From DASPLX01 sp035627375 (GTDB lineage Bacteria > Pseudomonadota > Gammaproteobacteria > Burkholderiales > Burkholderiaceae_D): DNA of 64,000 bases. Positions 40,876-49,753 of this stretch are shown here, piece after piece. Position numbers and translations under genes: made by a program. Position 1 is the stretch's first letter. Each line of letters starts with the position of its first letter. The notes under the pieces are model-generated. The model was given only the letters and a program-made list of their open reading frames with translations, ran no database searches and was not told the origin of the DNA. The DNA lies in contig DASPLX010000086.1 in assembly GCA_035627375.1 (NCBI GenBank), forward strand, positions 25,359-89,358, written 5' to 3'.

Positions 40876-41403
40876 ATGGCACAGTTCAGCGTCAATGCGC
40901 AGCGCTTCGATCCTTACAAGAACTTCAAATTCCGCGTCAAATGGGACGGCCGCTACGTGGCCGGGGTCAGCAAGGTCGGCGGACTCAAGCGCACCACCGA
41001 AGTGATCAAGCACCGCGAGGGCGGCGATCCATCGTCGAGCAGGAAAATGCCGGGCCGCACGGAGTACGAAGCGGTGACCATCGAATGCGGCGTGTCGCAC
41101 GACCCCGAACTCGAGAAATGGGCGAACAAGACATGGAATTTCGGCGCCGGCCTCGGCGCCGAAGCGTCGCTCAAGGATTTTCGCAAGGACATCATCATCG
41201 AGGTCTATAACGAGGCAGGCCAGCTCGCGCTCGCCTACAAGCTGTTCCGCTGCTGGGTATCGGAATACCAGGCGCTGCCCGACCTCGATGCCAATGCCAA
41301 CGCCATCGCGATCCAGCACATCAAGCTCGAGAACGAAGGCTGGATACGCGACGTCGAAGTGCCGGAGCCGTCCGAGCCGACCTTCACGGGCCTCGCCGGT
41401 TGA
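40876..41403 (+). CDS. eCIS inner tube protein
   Basis: A 175-residue phage T4 gp19-like tube protein: DPYKNFKFRVKWDGRYVAGV, VSKVGGLKRTTEVIKHREGG, and the C-terminal YRLFRCWVSEYQALPDL-type segment (here KLFRCWVSEYQALPDLDA). Hexameric rings stack into the tube that carries cargo. It follows the sheath by 19 bases, the universal sheath-tube order. One tube gene only; Afp/PVC carry two. Confidence 0.95.
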   Translation: MAQFSVNAQRFDPYKNFKFRVKWDGRYVAGVSKVGGLKRTTEVIKHREGGDPSSSRKMPGRTEYEAVTIECGVSHDPELEKWANKTWNFGAGLGAEASLKDFRKDIIIEVYNEAGQLALAYKLFRCWVSEYQALPDLDANANAIAIQHIKLENEGWIRDVEVPEPSEPTFTGLAG

Positions 41404-41409
41404 CGCATC

Positions 41410-42144
41410 ATGGCCGGACCGACCGCTGCGGCGCTCCTGCGGGCGTGGGAGCGCGGACTCGATCTTTCGCCGACGCGGCGATCGCTCGCGCTGCTGGCGG
41501 CGGTGTCGGCCGAAGACCCCGAGCAGCTCGCCGCGCTGTCGATCGGAGCGCGCGACGCGCGCCTGCTGCGCCTGCGCCAAGCCGTGTTCGGCGACGCCGT
41601 CGCGGCGGTCGCGCAATGCCCGGCCTGCGGCGAACGGCTCGATGCCGCGTTCCGCATCGGCGACCTGTGCACGGGGGCGGAGGATGAATCGAGCGAACCG
41701 GTCCATCACCTGCGAAGCGGCGATACCGAGATCGCCTATCGCGTTCCCACCAGCGCCGATCTGCTCGCCATTCCGGATGCCTGCGACGACGACCAGGCGC
41801 AGCGCTTCCTGCTGCGGCGCTGCGTGGTCTCCGCTCGCATCGACGGCGTCGCGACGGCCGCGGACGCCCTGCCCGCCGACGCCGCCGCCGCGCTGTCGCA
41901 TGCGATGCACGAAGCCGATCCGCAGGCATGCACCGAGCTGTCCTTGACCTGTCCGGCGTGCGGGCATGCCTGGAACAGCCTGTTCGACATCGCGGCCTTC
42001 CTGTGGACCGAAGTCCATGCATGGGTGCTGCGGACCTTGCGCGACGTGCATACGCTGGCGCGCGCCTACGGCTGGCGCGAGGCCGACATTCTCGCGATGA
42101 GCGCGCATCGGCGCCGGCTTTACCTGGAGCTGGCAAGCTCATGA
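41410..42144 (+). CDS. T4-type baseplate hub assembly chaperone-like protein with zinc ribbon
   Basis: A 244-residue protein. Two CPxC knuckles, CPACGERLDAAF at ~70 and CPACGHAWNSLF at ~180, would form one zinc ribbon split by a helical segment. The end, DVHTLARAYGWREADILAMS then RRRLYLELA, matches the region shared with T4 gp26/baseplate-hub chaperone proteins found in contractile injection loci. It probably helps baseplate assembly and is not part of the finished particle. Seven bases after the tube gene. Confidence 0.7.
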   Translation: MAGPTAAALLRAWERGLDLSPTRRSLALLAAVSAEDPEQLAALSIGARDARLLRLRQAVFGDAVAAVAQCPACGERLDAAFRIGDLCTGAEDESSEPVHHLRSGDTEIAYRVPTSADLLAIPDACDDDQAQRFLLRRCVVSARIDGVATAADALPADAAAALSHAMHEADPQACTELSLTCPACGHAWNSLFDIAAFLWTEVHAWVLRTLRDVHTLARAYGWREADILAMSAHRRRLYLELASS

Positions 42145-43106
42145 ACGGCTTCCTGCATCTGCTGCTGCGGCGCGAACGCGGCGCGCCGGACGCCCGCGCC
42201 ATCGTGCCGCGCTTGCCGTCGCGTTTCGAGCCGGATGCGCGCGGCGCGACGCTGGCGGCGCCGGACGAGACCGATCCGATCGAGACGGCGGACATCGAGC
42301 GGCGAACGGACGACGGCGCACGCCACGCGCCGGCAAGCGCAACATTCACCGCTTCGGCCGCCGGGCCGCCAACCGACGGATACTGGCGATCGGCCGCGCC
42401 GCCGGCTTCGGAGATGGCGCCGCATCGCGGCCATGCGCCGCCGCCGGAAGCGGCTGCCGCGCGCGAGGACGGCCCCGTACGCGCGGCGTACGAACCGGAG
42501 ACCGCCGCCGCGCCGCCCCCATTCGCCGGCGTGCCCGAGAGGGGAGCCGCCATGCGCCGGCCTCTTGCAGTGCAACCGGGAACGGCCGTACCAACCGTGC
42601 GCGCCGCGACATCCGAAACCGCGGCGCCCATGCCGCCGGACGAAGACGAAACGCGAGTTCCGGCGCCGGCGCTGGCCGCTACGGAGGCTCCGCCGCGCAA
42701 GGCGACAAAAGCCGTGGCCCGCGCCGCGAACGCGGAGCGCCGCCATGCCGGCGTCTTGCAAGCCGTCGTCATGACCAGGAACGCGCATGCCGATGAGATG
42801 CGGACAGACCAAACGGGCGCTGCCGCAAGCGACGGCAATCCGGCCGCGCAGCACCGCGCCGGCGCGCGCGGCGATCTTCGGCCTGCCATGGCGGCGCCGG
42901 CCGCGGCACCGAAATCGAATGCGGCGCCGCGCCGCGAGATAGCGGCGCCGCGGCCGGCCGCCAGCGTCCACATCACCATCGGCCGCGTCGAGGTGCGCGC
43001 CGTCGCGACGCCCCCCGTATCGGCGCCGATGCGCACGCGCAGCGCCCCGCAACCGATGAGCCTCGACGAATACCTCGAGCGGCGCAACCGGCGGGGGACG
43101 CCATGA
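42141..43106 (+). CDS. Disordered Pro/Ala-rich eCIS protein with conserved C-terminal tail
   Basis: A 321-residue protein, start overlapping the previous stop (ATGA). After a short helix (MNGFLHLLLRRERG) about 240 residues are low-complexity Ala/Pro/Arg/Glu-rich and likely unfolded. The last ~50 residues look structured: SVHITIGRVEVRAVATPPVS then SLDEYLERRNRR, a tail I associate with this position in other injection loci. Function unknown. It could link particle parts, act as a chaperone, or stand in for the missing tape measure. No signal peptide. Confidence 0.7.
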   Translation: MNGFLHLLLRRERGAPDARAIVPRLPSRFEPDARGATLAAPDETDPIETADIERRTDDGARHAPASATFTASAAGPPTDGYWRSAAPPASEMAPHRGHAPPPEAAAAREDGPVRAAYEPETAAAPPPFAGVPERGAAMRRPLAVQPGTAVPTVRAATSETAAPMPPDEDETRVPAPALAATEAPPRKATKAVARAANAERRHAGVLQAVVMTRNAHADEMRTDQTGAAASDGNPAAQHRAGARGDLRPAMAAPAAAPKSNAAPRREIAAPRPAASVHITIGRVEVRAVATPPVSAPMRTRSAPQPMSLDEYLERRNRRGTP

Positions 43107-44398
43107 GCAACTCGCTGGCCATCGCCGCCACCACCAATGCCTTGCGCAACCTGCTGCTCAGCGGCATACCGGCGCTCGACAGCGAACTGGTGGATGTCGA
43201 AGTCACCACCCGCACGCCCGACGTGGCGCGCAAGAGCGTCAACGGCGCCTCGCTCAATCTCTTCCTTTACCAGACCGTGGTCAACGGCGCGTGGAGCAAC
43301 ACGGGCCTGCCGCGCCAGACGCGGCCCGGAGAGGACGGCCGTCCGCCGCTCGCGCTCAATCTGCGCTATCTCGTGACGGCCTACGGGCGCACCGACACCG
43401 ACAGCGACGCGCTCAGCCATCGCGTGCTGGGCGGCGCGATGAGCGTGCTGCACGATCATCCGCTGCTGGGACGGGACGAGATTCGCGGCGCGCTCGCCGA
43501 CAACGACCTGGCGGACCAGATCGAGCGCGTGCGCATCACGCCGGTGCCGATGTCGATCGAAGAGATGTCCAAGCTGTGGACGATCTTCCAGACCCATTAC
43601 CGCGTATCGGCCACGTACGAGGCGGCCGTCATCCTGATCGACAGCCGGCAAGCGGCGCGCGCGCCGCTGCCGGTGCTGCGCCGAGGCCAGGGGGACCGCG
43701 GCGTCGATGCCCTGGCGTCGGCGGCCCCTGTGGTGCGCGAAATTCGCCCGCCGCGCCCGCAACCGGCCGCGCGCCTGGACGAGGAGATCGCGATCGCGGG
43801 CGACCATCTGCGGCTTGCCGACACAAGCGTGCGCTTCACCGGCCTGATGCCGCCGAACCCGGGCCGGCCGGCGCCGCCGGTGGAGGAGATCCCGCCGCAG
43901 CCGGGCGCGGCGCCGGGCGAGATCGCGGTGCGCTTGCGGACGCTGCCGCAAGACCCGGACGCCTTCGGACGCTGGGCGCCGGGCTTCTATACGGTGTGCT
44001 TGCTGACCAGACGCGCCGATGCGCCGCTCGTCGCCAGCAACGAAACCGCGTTCGCGCTCGCGCCGATCGTCGCGGTGACGCCGAACAGCACGGCGGCCAG
44101 CGTGAGTCCGGGCGATACGGTCACGCTCACCTGCGCGCCCCGCGTGCGCGAAGGGCAACGCGTGCTGATCCTGTTCGGCAACCGGCAGATCGCGCCCAAG
44201 ACGCTGGTCAATCCGGACCCGGCATCGCCGACTTTCAGGGAAACGCCGACCACGATCAGTTTCGAGGTGCCGGCGGCGGACCCCGGCCTGTACCTGGTCC
44301 GTCTGCGCGTCGACGGCGTGGACAGCATTCCCTTCATGCTCGACGGCACGCCGCCGGTGCCGGTCTTCGATCCCGGACAGCAAGTGAGGGTGTCATGA
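43103..44398 (+). CDS. DUF4255 tail terminator (Afp16/Pvc16-like)
   Basis: A 431-residue protein. The N-terminal ~190 residues match DUF4255 (NALRNLLLSGIPALDSELVD, LNLFLYQTVVNGAWSNT, LALNLRYLVTAYG), the cap that ends tube and sheath growth in Afp/PVC-type particles. The C-terminal part has an IPT/Ig-like domain (ASVSPGDTVTLTCAPRVREG, GLYLVRLRVDGVDS). ATGA overlaps join it to both neighbours. Confidence 0.88.
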   Translation: MSNSLAIAATTNALRNLLLSGIPALDSELVDVEVTTRTPDVARKSVNGASLNLFLYQTVVNGAWSNTGLPRQTRPGEDGRPPLALNLRYLVTAYGRTDTDSDALSHRVLGGAMSVLHDHPLLGRDEIRGALADNDLADQIERVRITPVPMSIEEMSKLWTIFQTHYRVSATYEAAVILIDSRQAARAPLPVLRRGQGDRGVDALASAAPVVREIRPPRPQPAARLDEEIAIAGDHLRLADTSVRFTGLMPPNPGRPAPPVEEIPPQPGAAPGEIAVRLRTLPQDPDAFGRWAPGFYTVCLLTRRADAPLVASNETAFALAPIVAVTPNSTAASVSPGDTVTLTCAPRVREGQRVLILFGNRQIAPKTLVNPDPASPTFRETPTTISFEVPAADPGLYLVRLRVDGVDSIPFMLDGTPPVPVFDPGQQVRVS

Positions 44399-46554
44399 GC
44401 GACTTCGAGGACTGGTTGAAGGCCAACGAGCGATACCTGGCGGCCGCGCTCGCCTGGCTGCGCGCGCGCCTGGAGCGCCTGGCCGCGGACGACAAACCCG
44501 TCGCGGGACCTTCCGAACGACGTCCGGAACCCGCCGCGCCCGTGCCGGCGCGGCGTTCTTTGTTCGGCCAGATGCGCAATGCCATGCCGCGCGCCGCTTC
44601 CGCGCCCGAAGTCTTGCCGCCGATGGCTGAACCGGCCGCGCCGGCCGATACACCGGACGCCGTTCTCGCCGACGCGGAAAAGAGCGAACGCCCTCCCGCG
44701 CTGGTCTTGCTGGGACGCCGCCTCGGCCTGTCGGAATTCGAACGCAGCGTGCTGCTGCTCTGCGCCGCGATGGAACTCGACACGCGCACCGCCGCGCTGT
44801 GCGCGCGTGCCCAGCGCGATTCCGCCAAGCCTTACCCCACTTTCGCGCTGGCGCTCGCGCTGTTCGACAAGCCGGCCTGGGACGTGCTGTCGCCGGAACG
44901 TCCGCTGCGCTATTGGCGCCTCGTCGAGATCAATCAGCCCGGCGCGCAACCGCTCACCGCCAGCGCCTTGCGCGCGGACGAGCGGATTCTCAACTACATC
45001 AAGGGCTTGAACTATCTCGACGACCGGCTCATGAGCCTGTTGACTCCTCTGGCGGCCCCCGAGCCGCGAAAGCAGGCGGACGACGACGAAGAGCTGCCGG
45101 CCTCGCAAATGGCGTCCGCGCACCGGATCGCCGCCGCCATCGGGCAGTACGCGAAGCGGAACAACGCGCTGGCGATCCAACTGCTCGGCGCCGACGGTAC
45201 GAGCAAACGCATGGTGGCGCAACGCGCGGCCGCCGAGCGCGGACTGTTGCTGTACCGGCTGGAGGCGGAAGCCATGCCCCCCGGCGCGGCCGACCTGGAA
45301 AGCTTCGCGCGGCTGTGGCAGCGCGAATGCATGCTGGCGCCGCTCGGCTTGTATCTCGATGTTTCCGACATCGACCGCAACGAAGCGCATGCCGGCGCGC
45401 TCCGGCGCTGGCTCAACCGGCTCGGCGGCCTGGTGTTCCTCGATACGCGCGAACCCTGGACCGGCGTCGAATACAGCGCCCTGGCGCTCGACATCGCCAA
45501 GCCGACGCCGCCCGAACAGCGCGACGCCTGGCGCGGCGCATTGGGCGAAGCGGCGGACGAGCATCCGTCGCGGCTGGCCGGCCAATTCGACTTCAACCTG
45601 CCGGCGATACGCCGCATCGCCCGCGACGCGCTGGCGCCGGAACGGACGCCGCCGGAATCGCCGCCGGCGGCCGGCACGCTCGCCTCGCGCCTGTGGAACG
45701 GCTGCCTGATGCAGGCGCGCCCCGCGCTCGACCAGCTCGCCCAGCGCCTCGACGCCAAGGCGACCTGGCACGACATCAAGCTGCCGCGCCAGGAGGAAGA
45801 ATTGCTGCGCCAGATCGCCGACCAGGTCCGGCGGCGCGGCCAGGTCTACGACGGCTTCGGCTTTCGGGCGCGCATGAACCGCGGGCTCGGCATCAGCGTG
45901 CTGTTCGCCGGCGACAGCGGCACCGGCAAGACGATGGCGGCCGAAGTCATCGCCAACGAACTCGGCCTGCTGCTATACCGCATCGACCTGTCGGCCGTGG
46001 TCAGCAAGTACATCGGCCAGACCGAAAAGAACCTGCGCAAGCTGTTCGATGCCGCCGAGGACGGCGGCGCGATCCTGTTCTTCGACGAAGCCGACGCGCT
46101 GTTCGGCAAGCGCAGCGAAGTGAAGGACAGCCACGACCGCTACGCCAACATCGAGATCAACTACCTGCTGCAGCGGATGGAGGCTTACCAGGGGCTGGCG
46201 ATCCTCGCCACCAACATGAAGAGCGCGCTCGATACGGCATTCATGCGGCGCCTGCGCTTCATCGTCAACTTCCCGTTCCCGGGTCCGGCCGAGCGCAAGG
46301 CGATGTGGCAACGCGCGTTTCCCGGCGCCGTGCCGCTCGGCGAACTCAATTACGACAAGCTTGCGCGGCTCAACCTGACCGGCGGCAGCATCCAGAACAT
46401 CGCGCTCAACAGCGTGTTCCTGGCGGCGCGCGCCGGCGGCCCGGTCACCATGCCGCTGGTGCTCGAAGCGGCGCGCACCGAGTTCGTCAAGCTCGAGAAA
46501 CCGATCCACGAGCCGGATTTCCGCTGGCTCGAAAGCGCGGGCGGCGCGACATGA
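44395..46554 (+). CDS. eCIS AAA+ ATPase (Afp15/Pvc15-like)
   Basis: A 719-residue ATPase. The N-terminal ~480 residues are the adaptor region typical of eCIS ATPases, including a degenerate AAA segment (QLLGADGTSKRMVAQ). The C-terminal AAA+ module has Walker A GDSGTGKT at ~505, Walker B ILFFDEADALFGKRSEV at ~560, and sensor and arginine-finger residues in LATNMKSALDTAFMRRLRF. In PVC and Afp the ATPase is needed for cargo loading or particle maturation. ATGA overlap with the DUF4255 gene. Confidence 0.94.
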   Translation: MSDFEDWLKANERYLAAALAWLRARLERLAADDKPVAGPSERRPEPAAPVPARRSLFGQMRNAMPRAASAPEVLPPMAEPAAPADTPDAVLADAEKSERPPALVLLGRRLGLSEFERSVLLLCAAMELDTRTAALCARAQRDSAKPYPTFALALALFDKPAWDVLSPERPLRYWRLVEINQPGAQPLTASALRADERILNYIKGLNYLDDRLMSLLTPLAAPEPRKQADDDEELPASQMASAHRIAAAIGQYAKRNNALAIQLLGADGTSKRMVAQRAAAERGLLLYRLEAEAMPPGAADLESFARLWQRECMLAPLGLYLDVSDIDRNEAHAGALRRWLNRLGGLVFLDTREPWTGVEYSALALDIAKPTPPEQRDAWRGALGEAADEHPSRLAGQFDFNLPAIRRIARDALAPERTPPESPPAAGTLASRLWNGCLMQARPALDQLAQRLDAKATWHDIKLPRQEEELLRQIADQVRRRGQVYDGFGFRARMNRGLGISVLFAGDSGTGKTMAAEVIANELGLLLYRIDLSAVVSKYIGQTEKNLRKLFDAAEDGGAILFFDEADALFGKRSEVKDSHDRYANIEINYLLQRMEAYQGLAILATNMKSALDTAFMRRLRFIVNFPFPGPAERKAMWQRAFPGAVPLGELNYDKLARLNLTGGSIQNIALNSVFLAARAGGPVTMPLVLEAARTEFVKLEKPIHEPDFRWLESAGGAT

Positions 46555-46802
46555 GCATCCACCTGCATATCGAACGCCTGGTGCTCGACGGTCTGCCGTT
46601 CGATGCGCGGCAGGAACCGTTGCTGCGGGCGGCGCTGGAGGCGGAACTGGCCAGGATGCTGTCCAACGGCCTCGGTTCCGCGCCGGCGGCCGGCGCGACG
46701 CCGGCCGTGGCGGGAGGAACGGTCCGGTTCCGGAGCGGCGACGGCGCCGGCGAACTCGGCACCCGGATCGCGCGGGCGCTGCATGAAGGAATCGTGCGAT
46801 GA
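46551..46802 (+). CDS. Small eCIS operon protein
   Basis: An 83-residue protein, MSIHLHIERLVLDGLPFDAR at the start and a helical ELGTRIARALHEGIVR at the end, with a Gly/Ala-rich middle. It is joined by ATGA overlaps to the ATPase and the first DUF4157 gene. Short proteins of this pattern commonly follow the ATPase in such loci; the role is unknown. Confidence 0.7.
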   Translation: MSIHLHIERLVLDGLPFDARQEPLLRAALEAELARMLSNGLGSAPAAGATPAVAGGTVRFRSGDGAGELGTRIARALHEGIVR

Positions 46803-48490
46803 ACAGAACGGCGGCGACGAAGGAAAGGCTCGCGGCCGGCCCGCCGCAGGCGCGCTTGCGCCTCTTGCAGCGCAAGTGCGCCTGCGGCAACAACGCGACC
46901 GTCAACGGCACATGCGACGGCTGCGCGCGCAAGAAGGGATCGTTGCAGCGCAAGCCGGCGAACGAAAGGACCGTCGGCGGCTGGCCGGCTGTCGTGCATG
47001 CGGTGCTGGAAACCCCGGGCCAGCCGATCGAGGCGGCAACGCGCGGCGTCATGGAACCGCATTTCGGTCATGATTTCAGTTCGGTGCGCGTGCACACCGA
47101 CGCGCAGGCGTCGGCATCGGCGGCCGCGGTGAACGCTCTCGCGTATACGGTCGGCAACCATGTCGTGTTCGCCGAAAATCGGTATGCGCCGCAAACGAAC
47201 GAGGGAAAACGCAGGCTTGCGCATGAGCTGGCCCATGTGGTGCAGCAAAGCCGGAATCGATCGCCGCTTGCCGACGCGATCAGCATGCCGGGCGACGCGG
47301 CCGAGGTGGAAGCGGATCGGGCCGCCGCGGCAGTGATGCGGGGAGATCCGGTGACGCCGATACACGCCGAAGCGGCGGGAATCCAGCGCGATGTCGGTTG
47401 GGCGCAGCGCGGCGACGATCCCTGGGGCACGCCGGAAAGTCCCTGGTGCGAGAGCCCGGAGGGACGCAGCCGCCGCCGGCGGGAGGGCGTCATTTTCGGC
47501 GACACGCTGTGCCGCGCGGCCGACAATGTCGCGGTGCTGAATGGAGCTCATCCTTCCGATTACGATTTTGTACCCGAGGAGCGCCGCCCCTTTATCCGGC
47601 GCACCGGCGAGCGGAGCTGGGTGCTGGCGCCGCCTCCGGTGGAGATCGCCGATCCGTGGGAACTGCGCTGCTTCATCTCCGGCGTGAACGACGGCATTAC
47701 CGCCTATCAGGAAGCGGAGCAATTCTGGGGCCAAATCGCCGAAGCATTGCAATTGCTTGCCACCGCGCTGAACGCTTCCTCGATCGCCCGCATGGGCGCG
47801 GGCGCCCCGGCGCCTCGGCTCACCACGCAAACCAGCGGCGGCCGTCCGACCCTGGTGCTGCATCAGGGCGGCGCGCCCGGACGGGTGCCGATACGCGAAG
47901 GACGGGTCGTCGCGCCGCCTTCTCAAGCGCCTGCCACGGTAAGCCCATCGTTTGGAGGAGGGCGCGCATCGTCGGCCGCGCCGAAACTGGAACCCCAAGC
48001 CGTTGCGCAGCCGGTAACGAGACCCGAGCTGCGCGTGGTGCCCGATCCCGTGAAACAACCCGAGCTGGCCGCCGCGCCGCGCAACGCGCCTCTGCCAGGA
48101 CCGATCGTTCTGCCGCTTCCGGCGCCCGCCCCGTCGCCCATCTCCGAGAAGGAACAACGCAGGCGGAATTGTTTCGAACACAATTTCGGCGCCGCCGCTT
48201 GCGACGAACCGGTGTTCGACGGGGACGATATCCGGGACGAGAAAGTCGCCCTGTTCCTGATGAACGAGGGATATGAATTCAACGACCTGGCGGGCTGCCG
48301 CCAGTTCGGCGAACCCGCTCCCGCCGGCAAGATCCGGGATTGCAACATGACGCCGGCCATTAGTTACCACTGCGCGGTCAAGAGATCAAAGAATGTCGTC
48401 AGCATCTTTGCATGCCTGTGTTGCGACGCCGAAGGCACCGCGCGCTGGCAATGGAGCGATCCGCATTGGTCCGATCCGCCGAAGAAATAG
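46799..48490 (+). CDS. DUF4157 (eCIS core) protein 1, candidate cargo or processing protease
   Basis: A 563-residue protein. Residues 20-55 hold a four-Cys motif in LQRKCACG and CDGCARKKGSLQRKP. The DUF4157 domain follows: MEPHFGHDFSSVRVHTDAQA, then the HExxH metal site AHELAHVVQQ at ~142. After a Pro/Ala-rich linker (residues ~370-470) comes a Cys-rich C-terminal domain (eight Cys in the last ~110 residues, such as FACLCCDAEG). DUF4157 is a strong marker of eCIS loci and is often the front part of their toxins. The metal site is complete. Cytoplasmic before loading: no signal peptide. Confidence 0.85.
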   Translation: MNRTAATKERLAAGPPQARLRLLQRKCACGNNATVNGTCDGCARKKGSLQRKPANERTVGGWPAVVHAVLETPGQPIEAATRGVMEPHFGHDFSSVRVHTDAQASASAAAVNALAYTVGNHVVFAENRYAPQTNEGKRRLAHELAHVVQQSRNRSPLADAISMPGDAAEVEADRAAAAVMRGDPVTPIHAEAAGIQRDVGWAQRGDDPWGTPESPWCESPEGRSRRRREGVIFGDTLCRAADNVAVLNGAHPSDYDFVPEERRPFIRRTGERSWVLAPPPVEIADPWELRCFISGVNDGITAYQEAEQFWGQIAEALQLLATALNASSIARMGAGAPAPRLTTQTSGGRPTLVLHQGGAPGRVPIREGRVVAPPSQAPATVSPSFGGGRASSAAPKLEPQAVAQPVTRPELRVVPDPVKQPELAAAPRNAPLPGPIVLPLPAPAPSPISEKEQRRRNCFEHNFGAAACDEPVFDGDDIRDEKVALFLMNEGYEFNDLAGCRQFGEPAPAGKIRDCNMTPAISYHCAVKRSKNVVSIFACLCCDAEGTARWQWSDPHWSDPPKK

Positions 48491-48521
48491 ATGCCTGCCG
48501 TACTTGCGAAGGAAGCAGAAG

Positions 48522-49715
48522 ATGAACAAGTCAGTTGCGCAGATAGCGGTGCCCTTCGCGGCCCGAGAGCGGCCGCCGGCCGCGAGAATACTGCAGCGCA
48601 AATGCGCCTGCGGCAAGCTCGGAGGCGGCACGGGCGAATGCGAGCGCTGCGCCCGCAAGAAGGAATCGTTGCAGCGCCACGCAAAGGATACGGGCCCGGT
48701 GGAGGACATTCCCGCCGCCGTGCATGAAGTGTTGCGCTCGCCCGGACAGCCGCTGGACGCGGCCAGCCGCGATTTCATGGAAGCACGCTTCGGGCACGAC
48801 TTCAGCGCGGTGCGCGTGCATACCGGCGATCAAGCGGCAGCATCGAGCGAGGCGGTGAACGCGCTCGCCTACACCGTAGGGAACGACATGGTTTTTGGCG
48901 CCGGTCAGTATGCGCCCGCCACTTCCCAAGGAAGATGGTTGCTGGCGCATGAATTGACGCATGTGGTGCAACAGGCGAGCGGAGCGGCGGCGATGCGGAA
49001 GCAGTCGGACGGCGGCGGCATGGGCGGCGATGATCTCGAGCGGGAAGCCGATGCGGCGGCCGACGCGATCGCGCTTGCGGCCGGCCCGGAGGCCGAAGCG
49101 GCGGACGTGTTGGTTGCCGAGGCGCCCCGCAAGAAAAAGCCCAAGGGCGGAGCCAAGGAAAAGCCGAAGAAGCCGGCCGATCCCTGCACGCGCGTCATTT
49201 TCGCCGAAGGCACCTGCCAATTCCTGGTCGACAACTCGGCGTATCGCTGCTGCGATCCGGCGAACGGATTATCGAATCCGAAGCGCGACGTGGATATCGA
49301 CAAGGTCGATTGCCCGAGCCATAAGTTCACGCCGATCTTCACCTGCGACAACAATTGCAAGACGGCCTTGAGCAAGGGTTGCGACGACAACGACAACTGG
49401 ATGGCGGTGCCGCGCAACCAGTTCACGAGGTCGCAATGCGGAGATGTCTGGACGATCTGCGCGAACGGCAAGAGCACGACCGGCTATGTGCGCGACCAAT
49501 CGGTGACCAAGGCGCGTTTCGAGGTCAGTCCCGGCATTCAAAAAGCGCTGGGCGTGCCGGTCGGATCGTCCTTCAACGGCGCGGTATACCGGCCGGGCGC
49601 CGCGCAGAGCGCGATCGACAAGGATCGTTGCTGCAAGTCCGCGCCGGCGCCCGGCCCGGCGCCGGCGCCAAGCGGTTCGGCGGCGCCGCCGGCCGAAGAG
49701 GAGGCGCTCGCATGA
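48522..49715 (+). CDS. DUF4157 (eCIS core) protein 2, candidate cargo with beta-barrel-like C-terminus
   Basis: A 397-residue paralogue of the preceding gene through residue ~170: ILQRKCACG, CERCARKKESLQRH, MEARFGHDFSAVRVHTGDQA, and HELTHVVQQ at ~143. A Lys/Pro-rich linker (~208-225) leads to a different Cys-rich C-terminal domain. It contains DNWMAVPRNQF, SQCGDVWTICANGKSTTGYV and FEVSPGIQKALGVPVGSSFN, a strand pattern like double-psi beta-barrels of the RlpA/barwin type, which bind or cut sugars. That fold is inference. Start 48522 after GAAGGAAG. Confidence 0.83.
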   Translation: MNKSVAQIAVPFAARERPPAARILQRKCACGKLGGGTGECERCARKKESLQRHAKDTGPVEDIPAAVHEVLRSPGQPLDAASRDFMEARFGHDFSAVRVHTGDQAAASSEAVNALAYTVGNDMVFGAGQYAPATSQGRWLLAHELTHVVQQASGAAAMRKQSDGGGMGGDDLEREADAAADAIALAAGPEAEAADVLVAEAPRKKKPKGGAKEKPKKPADPCTRVIFAEGTCQFLVDNSAYRCCDPANGLSNPKRDVDIDKVDCPSHKFTPIFTCDNNCKTALSKGCDDNDNWMAVPRNQFTRSQCGDVWTICANGKSTTGYVRDQSVTKARFEVSPGIQKALGVPVGSSFNGAVYRPGAAQSAIDKDRCCKSAPAPGPAPAPSGSAAPPAEEEALA

Positions 49716-49753
49716 ACCGCGCGAACCGGACGGCCTCGTCGAGGGGACGATGA
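49712..49753 (+). CDS. 13-codon bridging ORF between eCIS genes
   Basis: The ATG overlaps the stop of the second DUF4157 gene (ATGA) and its TGA overlaps the next start (ATGA). It encodes MNRANRTASSRGR. It could carry ribosomes across the 34-base gap (translational relay), or be the stub of a lost gene, since it resembles the MNRTA start of DUF4157 protein 1. Confidence 0.35.
   Translation: MNRANRTASSRGR

Noticed and set aside
41408..44383. 991-codon open frame opposite the early eCIS genes
   Set aside because: Low-complexity Arg/Ala-rich shadow spanning three real genes.
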